A stretch of DNA of 64,000 bases from Clarkia xantiana subsp. parviflora (Eukaryota > Streptophyta > Magnoliopsida > Myrtales > Onagraceae), in the NCBI GenBank assembly GCA_036873135.1, contig JAPTYO010000003.1, positions 29,206,763 to 29,270,762 of the forward strand. The letters are read 5' to 3'. Positions 52,155 through 63,799 of this stretch are shown one piece after another (position 1 is the stretch's first letter; each line of letters begins with the position of its first letter). Position numbers and translations under genes: made by a program. The notes below the pieces were generated by a model. It ran no database searches. It was not told the DNA's origin and worked only from the letters and a program-made list of their open reading frames with translations.

Positions 52155-53051
52155 AGGGTTAATAACCAAATTGAGAATTTTGTTACCCACGAACCATTTT
52201 GCAGAACTCAAATGCTAAAATGTTAAAGATCCGAAAAAATTAACTAATCTAACTATCGGGACTCTTTCAGACAGCGGCGATAAAGATCAGCCATTGGCTC
52301 AAAGAGCGGCAACATCTGTCATCATTATTGTTAACGGCATATACAACGACTCACCGCTCTATCAACTGTGTAAATGCCGCTAACAATAACGGCTCCGCCG
52401 CTCTTTGAGACAGCGAGAGATCTTTATCGCCGTTGTCTGAAAGAGCCCCAATTGTTAGATTAGTAATTTTTTTTGTTCTTTAACATTTTAGAATTTGGGT
52501 TCTGCAAGATGGTCACGTGGGTAAAAAATACCCAAATTGATGTCTGGAATTTGACTAATTTATAAATTTCTACCTGAACTTTAATTTTTTTTTTTTTTAA
52601 ATTGGCTATCTGAATTATCAATGTCAGAGCAAATTGCTATATCTGTTTCAATTTCAGTCAAATTGGATAAAAAATGAAGATGTTTTCGCAAGTGGAGTCT
52701 TTTCATGTGTACCAAATATGAATTTAAACATAAATTGACAGTACTGCAATGAAATGCCTTCAATAGGATGCTCAATTAGACTTTTGTAAAATTCAAACGT
52801 CTTTCAATTGAGCATTCAATTAAATGTATTTCGTTGCAGTACTTTTTATTTATGAAATCCATTTTAAGTATACATGAAAAAAAAAAAAACTCACTTGGCG
52901 AAAACATGCTCATTTTCTGTTCAATTTGACGGAATTGAAACATAGATTGTAATTTGCTTTTAAAGTGAGAGTTCAAGTAGCTAATTAAAATGAATAAAAT
53001 TCAAGTAATTAAAGTGGTTAAAGTTAGGGTATCAATTTGGTTATTAACCCT
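52155..53051. mobile_element. Adjacent or nested foldback elements with AGGGTTAATAACC ends
   Basis: The outermost ends are a perfect 20-bp inverted repeat, AGGGTTAATAACCAAATTGA and its inverse. Inside are two hairpins. The first (52,158 to about 52,540) has arms of about 170 bp carrying TTAGATTAGT, AACATTTTAG and GACAGCGGCGATAAAGATC, mirrored as GATCTTTATCGCCGTTGTC. The second (about 52,530-53,051) is centred on GCAGTACTGCAATGAAATGCC and its mirror near 52,840. Target duplications are unclear. No gene lies here. Confidence 0.5.
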
Positions 53052-53245
53052 AATTAATCTGTAACATGTCTCTGGGTCGCTGCACACTATAGTATATATA
53101 CAAGGCACACACACAGTTATATACTTGCAAACTGATCGATCACAAGACACTTACACACAGAATTGCTATCTCTCTAGCTAGCTAACTGAAAGTGATCATA
53201 TATGGGTGAGCGGTCATCGGAGTCGTATTACTTGTGTTGTGCGCA

Positions 53246-53569
53246 ATGTGCAGGAGAGAGTTCCATAATGCTGATGAGGAAGCAAGAGCCCACTCTCAAG
53301 GCTGCTTCGCGAACTGGTCTCAAACTCCACAGGGACGCGCCACGTACGTATATATATTTATTTATTTATATATATATCTATATCCTCTCTCTCTCTCTAT
53401 ATCTAAATTAAAGACATTTTTGTTTCAATTAAGTTGCGGTTTGAGCAGCAACGCCGCTAGCAGCGTCAACAGCAGCAACAGCGCGAGGGGAAAGAAGACG
53501 ATCAAGTGTAGAAGAAGAAGAACACAGACAGACTGCATGGGATGGGGAGGTGCTGAAGAAATTAATTAA
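53246..53569 (+). CDS. Candidate small Cys-containing protein, unknown
   Basis: Two exons (53246-53343 and 53434-53569) would encode 77 aa in frame across a short GT-AG intron. The product begins MCRREFHNADEEARAHSQGC, has a Ser/Asn-rich middle and a basic KKTIKCRRRRTQ segment. The context CAMC...C just before the ATG suggests a zinc-finger-like motif that may start earlier. An ATG at 53202 is in a different frame, so either the true start is elsewhere or the gene is broken. I do not recognise a family. An inflated repeat of TAGCTAGCTAGC follows near 53,690. Confidence 0.25.
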   Translation: MCRREFHNADEEARAHSQGCFANWSQTPQGRATYVYIFIYLYIYLYPLSLSISKLKTFLFQLSCGLSSNAASSVNSSNSARGKKTIKCRRRRTQTDCMGWGGAEEIN

Positions 53570-53749
53570 GGTGTTAATAATTAGTTTGTGTCGTGTCGTC
53601 TTCTATCTCTACTACTGTGTTGTTTGAGTTGTAGCTAGCTACCTTGTCTAACTTATAATTAGTATATCTGTCGTCGTTTCCTCCTAGCTAGCTAGCTAGC
53701 TAGTGGTGGTTGCATGTGTTTGTGTTCCCATTCATTTGCTCATGATTAG

Positions 53750-53884
53750 ATTAATTTGGCTTGAAATTGAACAATTTGTTTGATTTGATTTGATCAGGGC
53801 TTTGTTTGCAGACCGACGACATTCGAAGAGATAACTGGAGAGATAGAGCATCCAAGACGAAACGAAAGGCAATTATGAAAGCAC
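53750..53884 (+). pseudogene. Duplicated 3' fragment of the ankyrin kinase
   Basis: From GCAGACCGAC (about 53,808) to AATTATGAAAGCACC the sequence matches the last kinase exon (51,217-51,306) with small deletions. Shared text includes ACATTCGAAGAGATAA and GAGCATCCAAGACGAAACGA. The intron before it also matches (GATTAATTTGGCTTGAAATTGAAC against GATTAGCTTAATAATTTGGGTTGAAAATGAAC). Because intron sequence is included, it came from a DNA-level duplication and not from a retrocopy. Frameshifts make it non-coding. Confidence 0.7.
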
Positions 53885-53945
53885 CGGGTGTTTGACCATG
53901 AAAATGAATATTTTTCGAGGGTTAATTACCGAATTGTTACTTGGC

Positions 53946-54360
53946 AAAAAAATAAAAAATATGGGAGTTTTAGAGCTCGAAATGAAAGCGGTAGAGAGAG
54001 GGGTCGAGCTAGCATTGGGACATGGGTGGCGAGATATCATCATTGAGTCAAATTCGGCGGAGGATGTCCAACAATTGAAGGTCGATACTGCGTGCTCCAC
54101 CTGGAGGATTGCTACACAGATTACAAATGTCCTAGCCAGGATTGGCCCATTACGTAGCGTTGTCTGGTCTTGGATCCCACAAAAAGCAAATGAATGTGCT
54201 AACTGGGTTGCTGTCCAATCTAGAAAGAGGTCGTGTTCTTTAAATTGGGTCGGCGCACCCCTGCCCTCTCTTTTATCTTTACTTGTAAAGGATCGGGTTT
54301 TTGTCCCAACCTTGAATGTTTCTGTATGAATGCATGAATTACTTTCTGGCCAAAAAAAAA
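53946..54360 (+). mobile_element. 5'-truncated LINE tail with RNase H-like domain
   Basis: An open frame ending at 54329 reads LELEMKAVERGVELALGHGW, then RDIIIESNSAEDVQQL and ECANWVAVQSRKR. These are features of the RNase H-like domain at the 3' end of plant LINE polyproteins. It is followed by a short 3'UTR and a poly(A) run at 54,352-54,360. A 19-bp duplication TACCGAATTGTTACTTGGC flanks the insertion (53927-53945 and 54361-54379). Only about 415 bp inserted, a typical 5' truncation. It landed inside a foldback-type repeat. Confidence 0.85.
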
Positions 54361-54379
54361 TACCGAATTGTTACTTGGC

Positions 54380-54540
54380 CAAAAAAAAAAAAAATTGCCA
54401 GCTCAACTTGACGTGAAAGTGCATTTTGCTAGCTAGACATATTTTTGTAACAAATTGCTAGCTGAACTTTTGCTACTGTGTTATGTCAAAAAAAAAAAAA
54501 AATTGCTAATGTGCAATTTGTTAGCTCCGTCAATTATTCT
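54380..54540. repeat. Foldback-type repeat used as LINE target
   Basis: GCCAGCTCAACTTGACG, TTTTGCTAGCTAGACA, AAATTGCTAGCTGAAC and GTGCAATTTGTTAGCTCC repeat in both orientations. They match phrases in the lipase intron repeat at 25,320. The left part of the repeat lies before the LINE (GGGTTAATTACCGAATTG at 53,920). Confidence 0.45.
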
Positions 54541-54987
54541 GCTAATTATGGAAGGAATATATCTTCTAAAATTACTAAAAGCACCCCTAATGTTTTACTA
54601 AGATTCTAAATAATCTCAACTTCTATAGAAAATTGAATATAAATCTCGAATAAAATTTTAGAAAGTTACATATTACACCAAAAAATAAATATCTAAGAGA
54701 GTCGAAAAAATGACCATTGGTTACATCTTCATATGAAAAAGTCATATATTTTGGCATCTGCCAACAATATCACTTCTAAGGGATTTGAAAAAAATGGTCA
54801 TTGCTGTTGGCAAATAGAAATAGTAAATCATCATATGATGAACTATGTCGACAACATCTTGTTTTGATTATTACATTGAATAAAATGTAGGTGTCTTCTG
54901 CTAAAGTTCTTGGACTATAAATGTGTTGTATGTTCATCAATATGGACCTTCACTTAACTTTCCTAATTTTCAATAATGCATGTTATT

Positions 54988-55958
54988 CGGCGGCCTTGGA
55001 GGTGGTGTGTGGTGGTCGATGGCCTTGGACGGTGACTTAAGTAAACAATGGAGACTAAATTGTAAATTTTAGAAATATAAATTTGAGGACTAAATTAAAA
55101 AAAATAAAAATATTTATCGGTCAAACTAACTATTGACTAATGAAAATATCAAAAACATACAACCTCTCAAACATATGACACCAAAAGCCTACAAAATTAA
55201 ACATATAGCATTAAAAACCTACACAGGTCAAACATGCAGGGACGGATCTGCATGGGTGATTACGGGGTCAGGAGACACCGCTTAACTTGATCGAGCTAGA
55301 GCAAAAAATCAGCAATTACCGATAAGCACCCCATATAAAAATTGCAAAAGACCCATATAAAATTAAAAGGAATCTATAAGTAGCTAGTTGGTTTTGTGTG
55401 CATATATTAATTACTCTATCCATGGTTCGTGTCTTAGCATTCACACTTTTAATCCAGGATAATTTTACTGTTTAATACTTTTTTTCTATTGTATTTAATA
55501 TTTTTCCTCCAATGTCATTTTATTAGCTAGTTTTTTATCTAAGTTTTTTTAAATATATTTCTTAATTGTTGTTTCTTCTTCTTTTTAAAATTCTTATTTG
55601 TCTTTTGTCTCATTCTTTCTCTTCACATGTCATTGATAAATAGATTTCTTACAACAGAAATATCATTAATTTTTATTATCTCATTCTAATTGATTTTTTT
55701 TAATTTACCAGAAAACTTGTAATTTTTGTTATACTTTTCGTATTAAATATTATTAATATTTAAAGTGTTTTATTCATTATGAGTATATATATAGTTGTAT
55801 TTTAACAATTTCATTAGGAAAAACATTTGTTAATTCGACCAGAAATTATATTTGATCCGGCCAGTTTTTTAACTATATATAAAAAAATGTGCACCCACTA
55901 ACCCCTTAGTCCTGGATTCGTCACTGCAAACATGTGACACCAAAATTACCTTAAACCC
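54988..55958. mobile_element. Half copy of the 17372-type foldback element, interrupted by a hAT
   Basis: From CGGCGGCCTTGGAGGTGG (54,988) the sequence follows the right arm of the element at 17,372-18,390: GGACGGTGACTTA, AAATTGTAAATTTTAG, GTCAAACTAACTATTGACTA, CATACAACCTCTCAAACATATG. It ends CACCAAAATTACCTTAAACCC. The left arm is missing. A 690-bp hAT sits at 55237-55926 close to the terminus. Confidence 0.75.
55237..55926. mobile_element. 690-bp hAT (Tip100-like) non-autonomous element
   Basis: Termini CAGGGACGGATCTGCATG and CCTGGATTCGTCACTG are imperfect inverted repeats of the CAGGG(A/G)CGGA type seen in Tip100-like hAT elements. A perfect 8-bp duplication CAAACATG flanks it (55229-55236 and 55927-55934). 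The interior is AT-rich without coding sequence. It is nested in the half foldback element. Confidence 0.82.
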
Positions 55959-56114
55959 TTTTTATATTTCTATAACTTAGTTATATACATTTACAGTTTT
56001 GAAGTTTGACGACCTGTCTGTCATGCATTCGATACTGCAATGAAACTAATCTCGACAATCGAATACGTATGCTCCCTCCCGTGTGGGGTGGTTTGATACA
56101 TATACATGCTTCTA

Positions 56115-58431
56115 TCAGACCGGCCGACCGTTGACCGATTTGTCACAAGAATTACTACGAGTTGATGATGTCCTAAGAATTTTCTTGGCAGCAACTCGTT
56201 GTTGAATAACTTTCTGGGTGTCAATCACTTGTTGGACGTTCTGTCGAACCGTGTCGCAAACATCATCCAGGGCCAACATCGGAAACGGCTCCTCAATCAA
56301 CACACCCACCTAATCATTACATTACAAACATCATCAAAATTGTTAAAATTGAGCTTGACTCGGCTAAATGCAGAATTTAACAAAAATTACAGAGACAATA
56401 AAAGCTTAATTACGTACTTCTTCAATGCAGAATAAGGAAGCGGCGCTGATAAAGGTGGCAGGGACGACGATCCAGTGACAATCATCCCACAGAATAACGG
56501 GCAGCGTCAGATGCCATAAGACGAGGAATCTCGAGGTGAGGCGTGTGTATGATAAAGGGATCGGGATTCCCATTAGCTGGTCGCACACACTGATTCCCTC
56601 GTGGAAACACGACATTCTCGAGTCCTGAAATAAGGAATCTTTAATTTGATAATCAAACGAAACTCCTATTTTTTGCGAAAAACTCGACACTGATTCCCTT
56701 GTTTTTGCAATGCTTGCTTAAGCTTCGCTATTGAACAGTTGTGGAAATACAGAGTAAAGAGTACCAGTAAGTTTCGCCTTGAATCCTCGATGTTGAGCAT
56801 TTTGAGGCTTTCAGAAATGAACTGAACAATGCAGTGTGGCCGATGCTTGGATTCCAATATCACGGACAGATCGTCTTTATCGAGTGAACTGCGCAGGTCT
56901 TGGTCGATGTCTGAGCCGTAAATTACATGACACTGTATAGATATAAGAAGATTAGTGAGATATAGTAAATAAATTGGAGAATTTACTGAAATAGATTGTT
57001 GTTATGAGATGTAAACAAGAACACATCTGCTATCAATCTTCATGAACTAAAGTTTCAACCCGAAAATTGAAAATCGGGACTTTCCATTTAACCTGATATC
57101 CGAGCTATGAAAAGGTTCAATCTTTACAGCATCAAGAAACCAGACATTCATCAGCATTTGAGAAATTAGTCTAATGTCGATTATGTCATACTGTTCCAAT
57201 CTAGGATCCAACTGCAATCAATCTTCAAGAATAAAGAGAAACTAAAAATGTTAAGGCAAAAAGCAAAGTTTTCTACTTCTCTAAAAACTAAACTCAATGT
57301 CAGCTTAAGTGTGACTCCGATCAATCAAAAGCTTCAACCTTTACAACACCATGAAATCTAAAGCCATCGAGATTTAAGAAATTCAAAAAATCGAACCTTA
57401 GGCGCTGTAGAAGAGCGGCCCGAAAATCAAACTCGGGATTTTCCATTTCATCTGATATCCAAACGATAAAAAGGCTCAATCTTAACTAGCTTTGAGAAAC
57501 CAGACATTCATCAGCATATGAGAAATAAGTCTAATGTCTACTATGTTGTCCTGTCCCAATCTAGGGTCCATCTGCAATCAATATTCAAGAACAAAGAAAA
57601 ACCAAAACTTTTTAGGCAAAAAGGTAAGTTTTCCACTTCCATTTGAACTAAACTCAATCTCAATTCTCAGTCACTATTTCTACACTACATGCTAACTATC
57701 AAGCTGATATGTAACTCCAATCTATCAAAAGCTTCAACCTTTACAGCACCATGAATCCTAAACCCATCAAGATTCAAGAATTTGAAAAATCGAACCTTAA
57801 GAGCGATAGGAAACGCGATAATGTATTCCAACAGTGCTTTCTTGATTTCGGAATCATCTGGACTCTGAACCGAGTCAATCACCAGTCTGGCCAGATCATT
57901 AGCCGCGGCAACAACCTTGGTCCACGTTAGCCTCCCTTCTTGGTACCTCGAATACGAGGCTTCTGTCCGAAACACCAACAGCAGCGCAAGAGCAGGTGCC
58001 GTGAGCTGGTACGGCAAGGACGAGGTTCTTAACACAGGGAAGAATCCCGGCAACAGATCCATCAACACCGCAGTGTTGTAAGCGGCGACCAGCGCCGCCA
58101 CGGCGGTAAAGGTAGTGACGGGCGGAATCAGAGACAGTATTACACGCGACGTCAGGCTCGAGAAGAGGTGTCTGATGTGTCGGAGGGAGCTGCGGTGCTC
58201 GAGCCACTTGTCGTGGTTATAGAGAGTCCTCCGCCGCCGCATTCCTTGCTCCTTCACGTCGTCGGCCCAGTCTGGGATCACGCGGAGGAGGGAGATTATC
58301 AGCGGCGGCGGATTAGGTTTTTGGTCGGAGGAATCGGCGAGCTTGAAGGAGACGACGAATCTTTTTGATTTGGCTGGGTGTGGTTTGGGGAGGGGTTTTG
58401 GGGCGAAACTGGAGCGGAGTTTGGTCGCCAT
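56115..58431 (-). CDS. VCCN1: Bestrophin-like chloride channel, VCCN1 type
   Basis: Four exons join in frame on the minus strand: 58431-57796, 56932-56765, 56624-56418 and 56309-56115, giving 401 aa. Residues 1 to about 45 are basic and Ser/Pro-rich, as in a plastid transit peptide. The bestrophin/UPF0187 core follows: WLEHRSSLRHIRHLFSSL, hydrophobic segments VILSLIPPVTTFTAVAALVA and LTAPALALLLVFRTEASYSR, EGRLTWTKVV, then CHVIYGSDIDQDLR, MGIPIPLSYTRLTSRFLVLW, GVLIEEPFPMLALDDVC. This fits the plant thylakoid voltage-dependent chloride channel family (Arabidopsis VCCN1/VCCN2), which tunes proton motive force in changing light. Which paralogue it is cannot be decided. Intron 1 contains a tandem duplication reaching the exon 1 border. 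Confidence 0.92.
57058..57798. repeat. Tandem duplication inside VCCN1 intron 1
   Basis: A unit of roughly 360-400 bp occurs twice, beginning at CCCGAAAATTGAAAATCGGG (57,058) and CCCGAAAATCAAACTCGGG (57,419). Shared blocks include GAAACCAGACATTCATCAGC, CTGCAATCAAT and CAATCAAAAGCTTCAACCTT. Each unit ends AAATCGAACCTTA (about 57,400 and 57,800). The second of these is the real exon 1 donor, so a decoy copy of the exon edge sits 400 bases into the intron. Divergence is roughly 15-20% by eye. Confidence 0.75.
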
Positions 58432-60546
58432 GGAAGTGAGTGGGGTACAGGGTTAGGGTTTTGGTTTTGGTTGTCGGCGAAGAGGAGGAAGAAGATATTA
58501 GCATGTTAAATGCTGGAGAATTGAAGGAATGAATGTTGTTGAGAGAAGTGTGAGTGTACGGCTAGAGAAATGAGAAGGTTAGGTAATTAACGGTTTTTTG
58601 TGAAGGAGGATTTTACACCTGGTCGGAAGTCTTTATGGATAACATCTGACGATCTTATGTTTTTACTATTAAGCCCCTACTTGTTGTTTATATAGTTTTT
58701 TTCCCCTGATCTGGAGTTGTCTATCTTGCTTCACACTTTCTTAGTAGGTTTGAACCTCTCAAACATCTGTTAAATGAATAAACATTAAATTGTTGAATCG
58801 CTACTTCATATTATATACTTCAAATCTACATGTTACTTTGAACTTTAATCATTTATAATACTAATATTTTCTTTCTTAATGTCGAATATACAAAACTCTC
58901 GCACCCGAATACCGTTAAATTGTTGAAACTATTTTATTTGAACTGTGTTATCTTGGACCTCTCGACCACTTTAAGTTATGGTGTAGCAATCGACAACGTT
59001 AAGCTTTGTTCTTCGAGTTCCGGTTTGAATTTGAGTGAAGTGTGGTGTTAGAGAGACATTATTAGAAGATAAATTTGGGTGAAACAGTTTAAACATAGAC
59101 ACTCACAATCTGAAATTCTGCATTCATCACGCTTTGAACTAAGAAATATACTAGTTATTTCGCGCGTGCGATGCACGCGCATATTTCTAAGAACGTATAT
59201 TGCATAAACTTTATATGTTATGTTTTGGTATAGTAATAATATGCTACCAAAAAAAATTGAATTATATTAGTGACCATAATATAAAATATCATCCGAAAAT
59301 TTTAAATTTAATAGATAATACATTCAAGCCATCGATGTACTTGAGGAATTTTCACTGTGAGTGGAAGGATATACAAAATGATTACATAATAGAAGCAATT
59401 TGCATATCAAGAAAGGAACAAAGAGAGTTTGATGGAAGTTTGATTTTTTTTTTTTTTTTAAGGAAGTTCTATTTATAAACCACTAATTACTTTCCGCAAA
59501 CCACTTTTAATAAAAGATATCATATATGTATTTTACACGTTTACCCTTAATTATTTTTAAAATTACTTAAGCTCATATACTGGCTTGATGAAGTGGTTGG
59601 TCAACATTAATGAAACACCAAAATGAATATTTTTTAATGAACACGAGACATAATGCGTATTCATAATTGTACTCCATTAGATCCAAATTCAAAAAATCGG
59701 GTTTTTTGATTGTTGTACTTGCCATTTCTTCATCTTTTCTCAAACCTTACTCCAGATCATGAACAATTAATGGTTTCTTAATTTCTTTATTATAATTCTA
59801 ATTCAAGATCGTCTTCCTTAGATGGATGTGAGCTGCTAAGTGTGCCGCCTAAGAATCAAGGATCCGTTGTTCTCCTCTACTTTGTAGTTTGTACCCGTCT
59901 CCACCTACAAAGAGAGCTAACAACATGCTTACCCACTTGAACGCATTGGACCCCAGTCATGCATGCGGACCGCATTGAACCTAGCTAAGCCCATCAGGTT
60001 CCGCCACCTAGCCATCAGTTCATGCCTCTCGAATCGATCATGTCCCTCACAGGCCATCATGTTGAAATGCTGACTCAAGTAGCCATAATGATTTTTGCAC
60101 ATAAAGTGACGATGCAGGTCTTATTAAGACAATCTTAGTTTTCATGAATGATTATAATTGGGAGTACTATACTTTTTTTTTTAAAATGGCATCAGAACTA
60201 AATTTTTAATAAAAATCGAAGAGTAATCAAGTGAGGTATAATAGGAATGTCATTTTTAAAAAATAAAATACAAATGAAAAAGAGGAAACTAGATTTTCAA
60301 TTAATAAACAATTTGTAATTGCAAATATGTCGAAGGAAGCCATAAGAACTAAGAAGTAAGACTGACGGAAAAGAACAAGAGAATATTTATGAAGTCCCAA
60401 ACCTAAGGTATATAAGGTATAAAATCAATTCTAAAACTAAATATAGAGCACCAAATTTTAAACATTGGTAACCCTAGAACTTGAAATTCTATTCTCTTTT
60501 CTTCTTCTCTATTCAACCGTCCGTCCGGTTACCACCCAAGATATCC
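58432..60546. other. Intergenic region between VCCN1 and unknown gene
   Basis: VCCN1 (minus) and the unknown gene (plus) diverge from here, so both promoters lie inside. Apart from a possible Helitron end at 59,150 nothing was recognised. Sequence near 59,830-60,060 is less AT-rich but has no long frame. Confidence 0.5.
59150..59180 (-). mobile_element. Possible Helitron 3' terminus
   Basis: On the minus strand the perfect hairpin GCGCGTGC-ATC-GCACGCGC (59180-59162) is followed by GAAATAA and then CTAGT (59154-59150). A GC-rich hairpin shortly before CTRRT is the signature of Helitron 3' ends. The matching 5' TC end, expected at higher coordinates, was not identified. Confidence 0.4.
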
Positions 60547-61880
60547 ATGGAGGAATCAAGACCAGCCCAAACTCAACCGACCCAGAATCTCCCAAACCCG
60601 CCGGCCACCGAGAATTCTTTTCCCCCCAAATCTTTCGAAAGCCGAAAACGACCCCGCGATGCCCACGCCATTCTTCGGAGCTCTGATTACTTCAAGTTGC
60701 GTGCTGTGCTCAGCGATCTCCGTCCTCACTTCATCGAGGTACGACTCTACGCCACTTAGTAGCAAGAAGTGCTTGAATCTTTCTGGGTAGAAGCTGAATT
60801 CAAGATTTTGCTCTGATATAGTTGGTTGCCAGCATGCATTCAAAATTGAACATTTTTTGCTGGATTGATTCCCCGCTGTTATAAAAGTTTAATCTTCCAT
60901 TGATTTGAAGCTCAAAATATCATCTTATCCTTTGTATCGTTGTTATTGTTATCTGGGTGCTTTGTTCTGTTATGTGTCCTTGTTCTTGGTTGATGCCTGA
61001 TATTTGCCCATAGACAACTGTTTGAATTTTGTCGGGAGAAGCTAGATGTTATCTTTTGATCGGAACTTTGATGTTGTGTGATAATCTTAATTCTCATTTA
61101 GCTGAAGAATCTTTGATTAAAGGGTTCTTAGGAATCATGATTTGCGAGTTCTGTTGGATTTTCATCGTAGCTTCATAGTTTTCTACTAGAAGGTGTATAA
61201 AGCTGTCAAATTTTGTGTTCTTCCTTAAGTAATGTGTTAAAGCTATTGCTCAAACAACAATTACAACCTCAAGAATAAAAATCTTTAAGATCGAGAGTGA
61301 TAAATTTCAGCACACCTATTTGTTCTTGATCTGTTTTGCACCACTAATAGAACTTTCGTTTCGTCCATAGGAGTTTTGCAACTGTCATAAAGTTTTTTAA
61401 AGTTTCTGCAATATTTTTTGGCTGTTTTTACTGTGCTTAGTCCCATGTGTTTTATTTATGCAGGTACTTAAGACACCTGAATTCCGAAACTGCAAAGCAG
61501 CTGAAGAAATAAGAGAAAGTAAGCTCGGACTAAACCTGATAGTGAAATCATCTTACAGTATCTCATGAATACGTTTTTATCTTAGTTTCTTGCTGCAATT
61601 TTCAGAGTCGAAGCTTCTCTTGGACCTGTATCAGCAGATCACTACAAATTCTGTCTCCACAGTGAACCATGATGATCCCTTGAACAATTCATCTGCAAAA
61701 CTATCAGAAATCCAACCAACCGAGAAGCCAACATCTGAGGTAGAGGCTCTCGGCACTTATATTATCGGGGGATCTGCAGTTGGTTGGAACTTCATCACCT
61801 TCCCTAGTGATAAATCCATATACTATGGAATGTCGAAAGAATCGTTCCGAGCTGCTCAAGCTAATATACAAAAACAGTGA
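60547..61880 (+). CDS. Plant protein of unknown function
   Basis: Three exons join in frame: 60547-60738, 61464-61518 and 61606-61880, giving 173 aa. The first 45 residues are Pro/Gln/Ser-rich with a basic patch (FESRKRPRD). A helical, likely conserved segment follows (RSSDYFKLRAVLSDLRPHFI, EVLKTPEFRNCKAAEEIREK, LLLDLYQQIT). The C-terminal part reads EALGTYIIGGSAVGWNFITF, with a Gly/aromatic motif, and ends QANIQKQ. Splice sites are normal GT-AG. An in-frame ATG exists upstream at 60481, but MEESRPAQ is preferred because it removes a hydrophobic leader with no clear purpose. I do not recognise the family. Confidence 0.7.
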
Positions 61881-62458
61881 ATCATCCATCATTTTTTTGT
61901 GTTATAAGGTGAAAACCTCCAGTTCCATCTCCCAATTCGGAGAAAGTATTAAATGTATCAACACCATTCGACACCAATTTTGCGGAGTTTAGTGTTAAGA
62001 ACAATGTTGTTGGTTTTGAGGATATGTAATGTAGCTTCTCTTTTGCCTGGTGTCTAGAAATATTCATATATCATTAACATTCAGAAGTGACCCATTTGCA
62101 TTGTCTTGCCTTGTTGACTTTCTACTGTTCTTGCGATGGATTTCCACTGAAGAGTAATTGCATATGTATTTACAGATGGATTACTGACCGAAGAAACACA
62201 AAATGAAGAAACAGAGAGAATCCCACTTAAATTGCCAATTCAAAACAGAGCACAGTATCTGTACACAAATAACAACCTTAGCTTACACTTCCCTTCTCTT
62301 TATCTTCTCCTTTTCGGCTTTTCCAAACCAAAATCACAGCAGAATAGCAACAAAACAGAAACTAAATCAAACCCAGCAGAAAAAAGGCTCTACCCCAGAA
62401 AGAATCCAACATTCCTCACATTTCAGAGGTGAAAAATGACCTTTTTCATATTTAGCTT
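61881..62458. other. Convergent 3' region
   Basis: The 3'UTRs of the unknown gene (plus) and the BSK gene (minus) meet here. Open frames at 62,203-62,439 lie antisense to the BSK 3'UTR and lack motifs. Confidence 0.5.
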
Positions 62459-63799
<1,341 letters not shown>

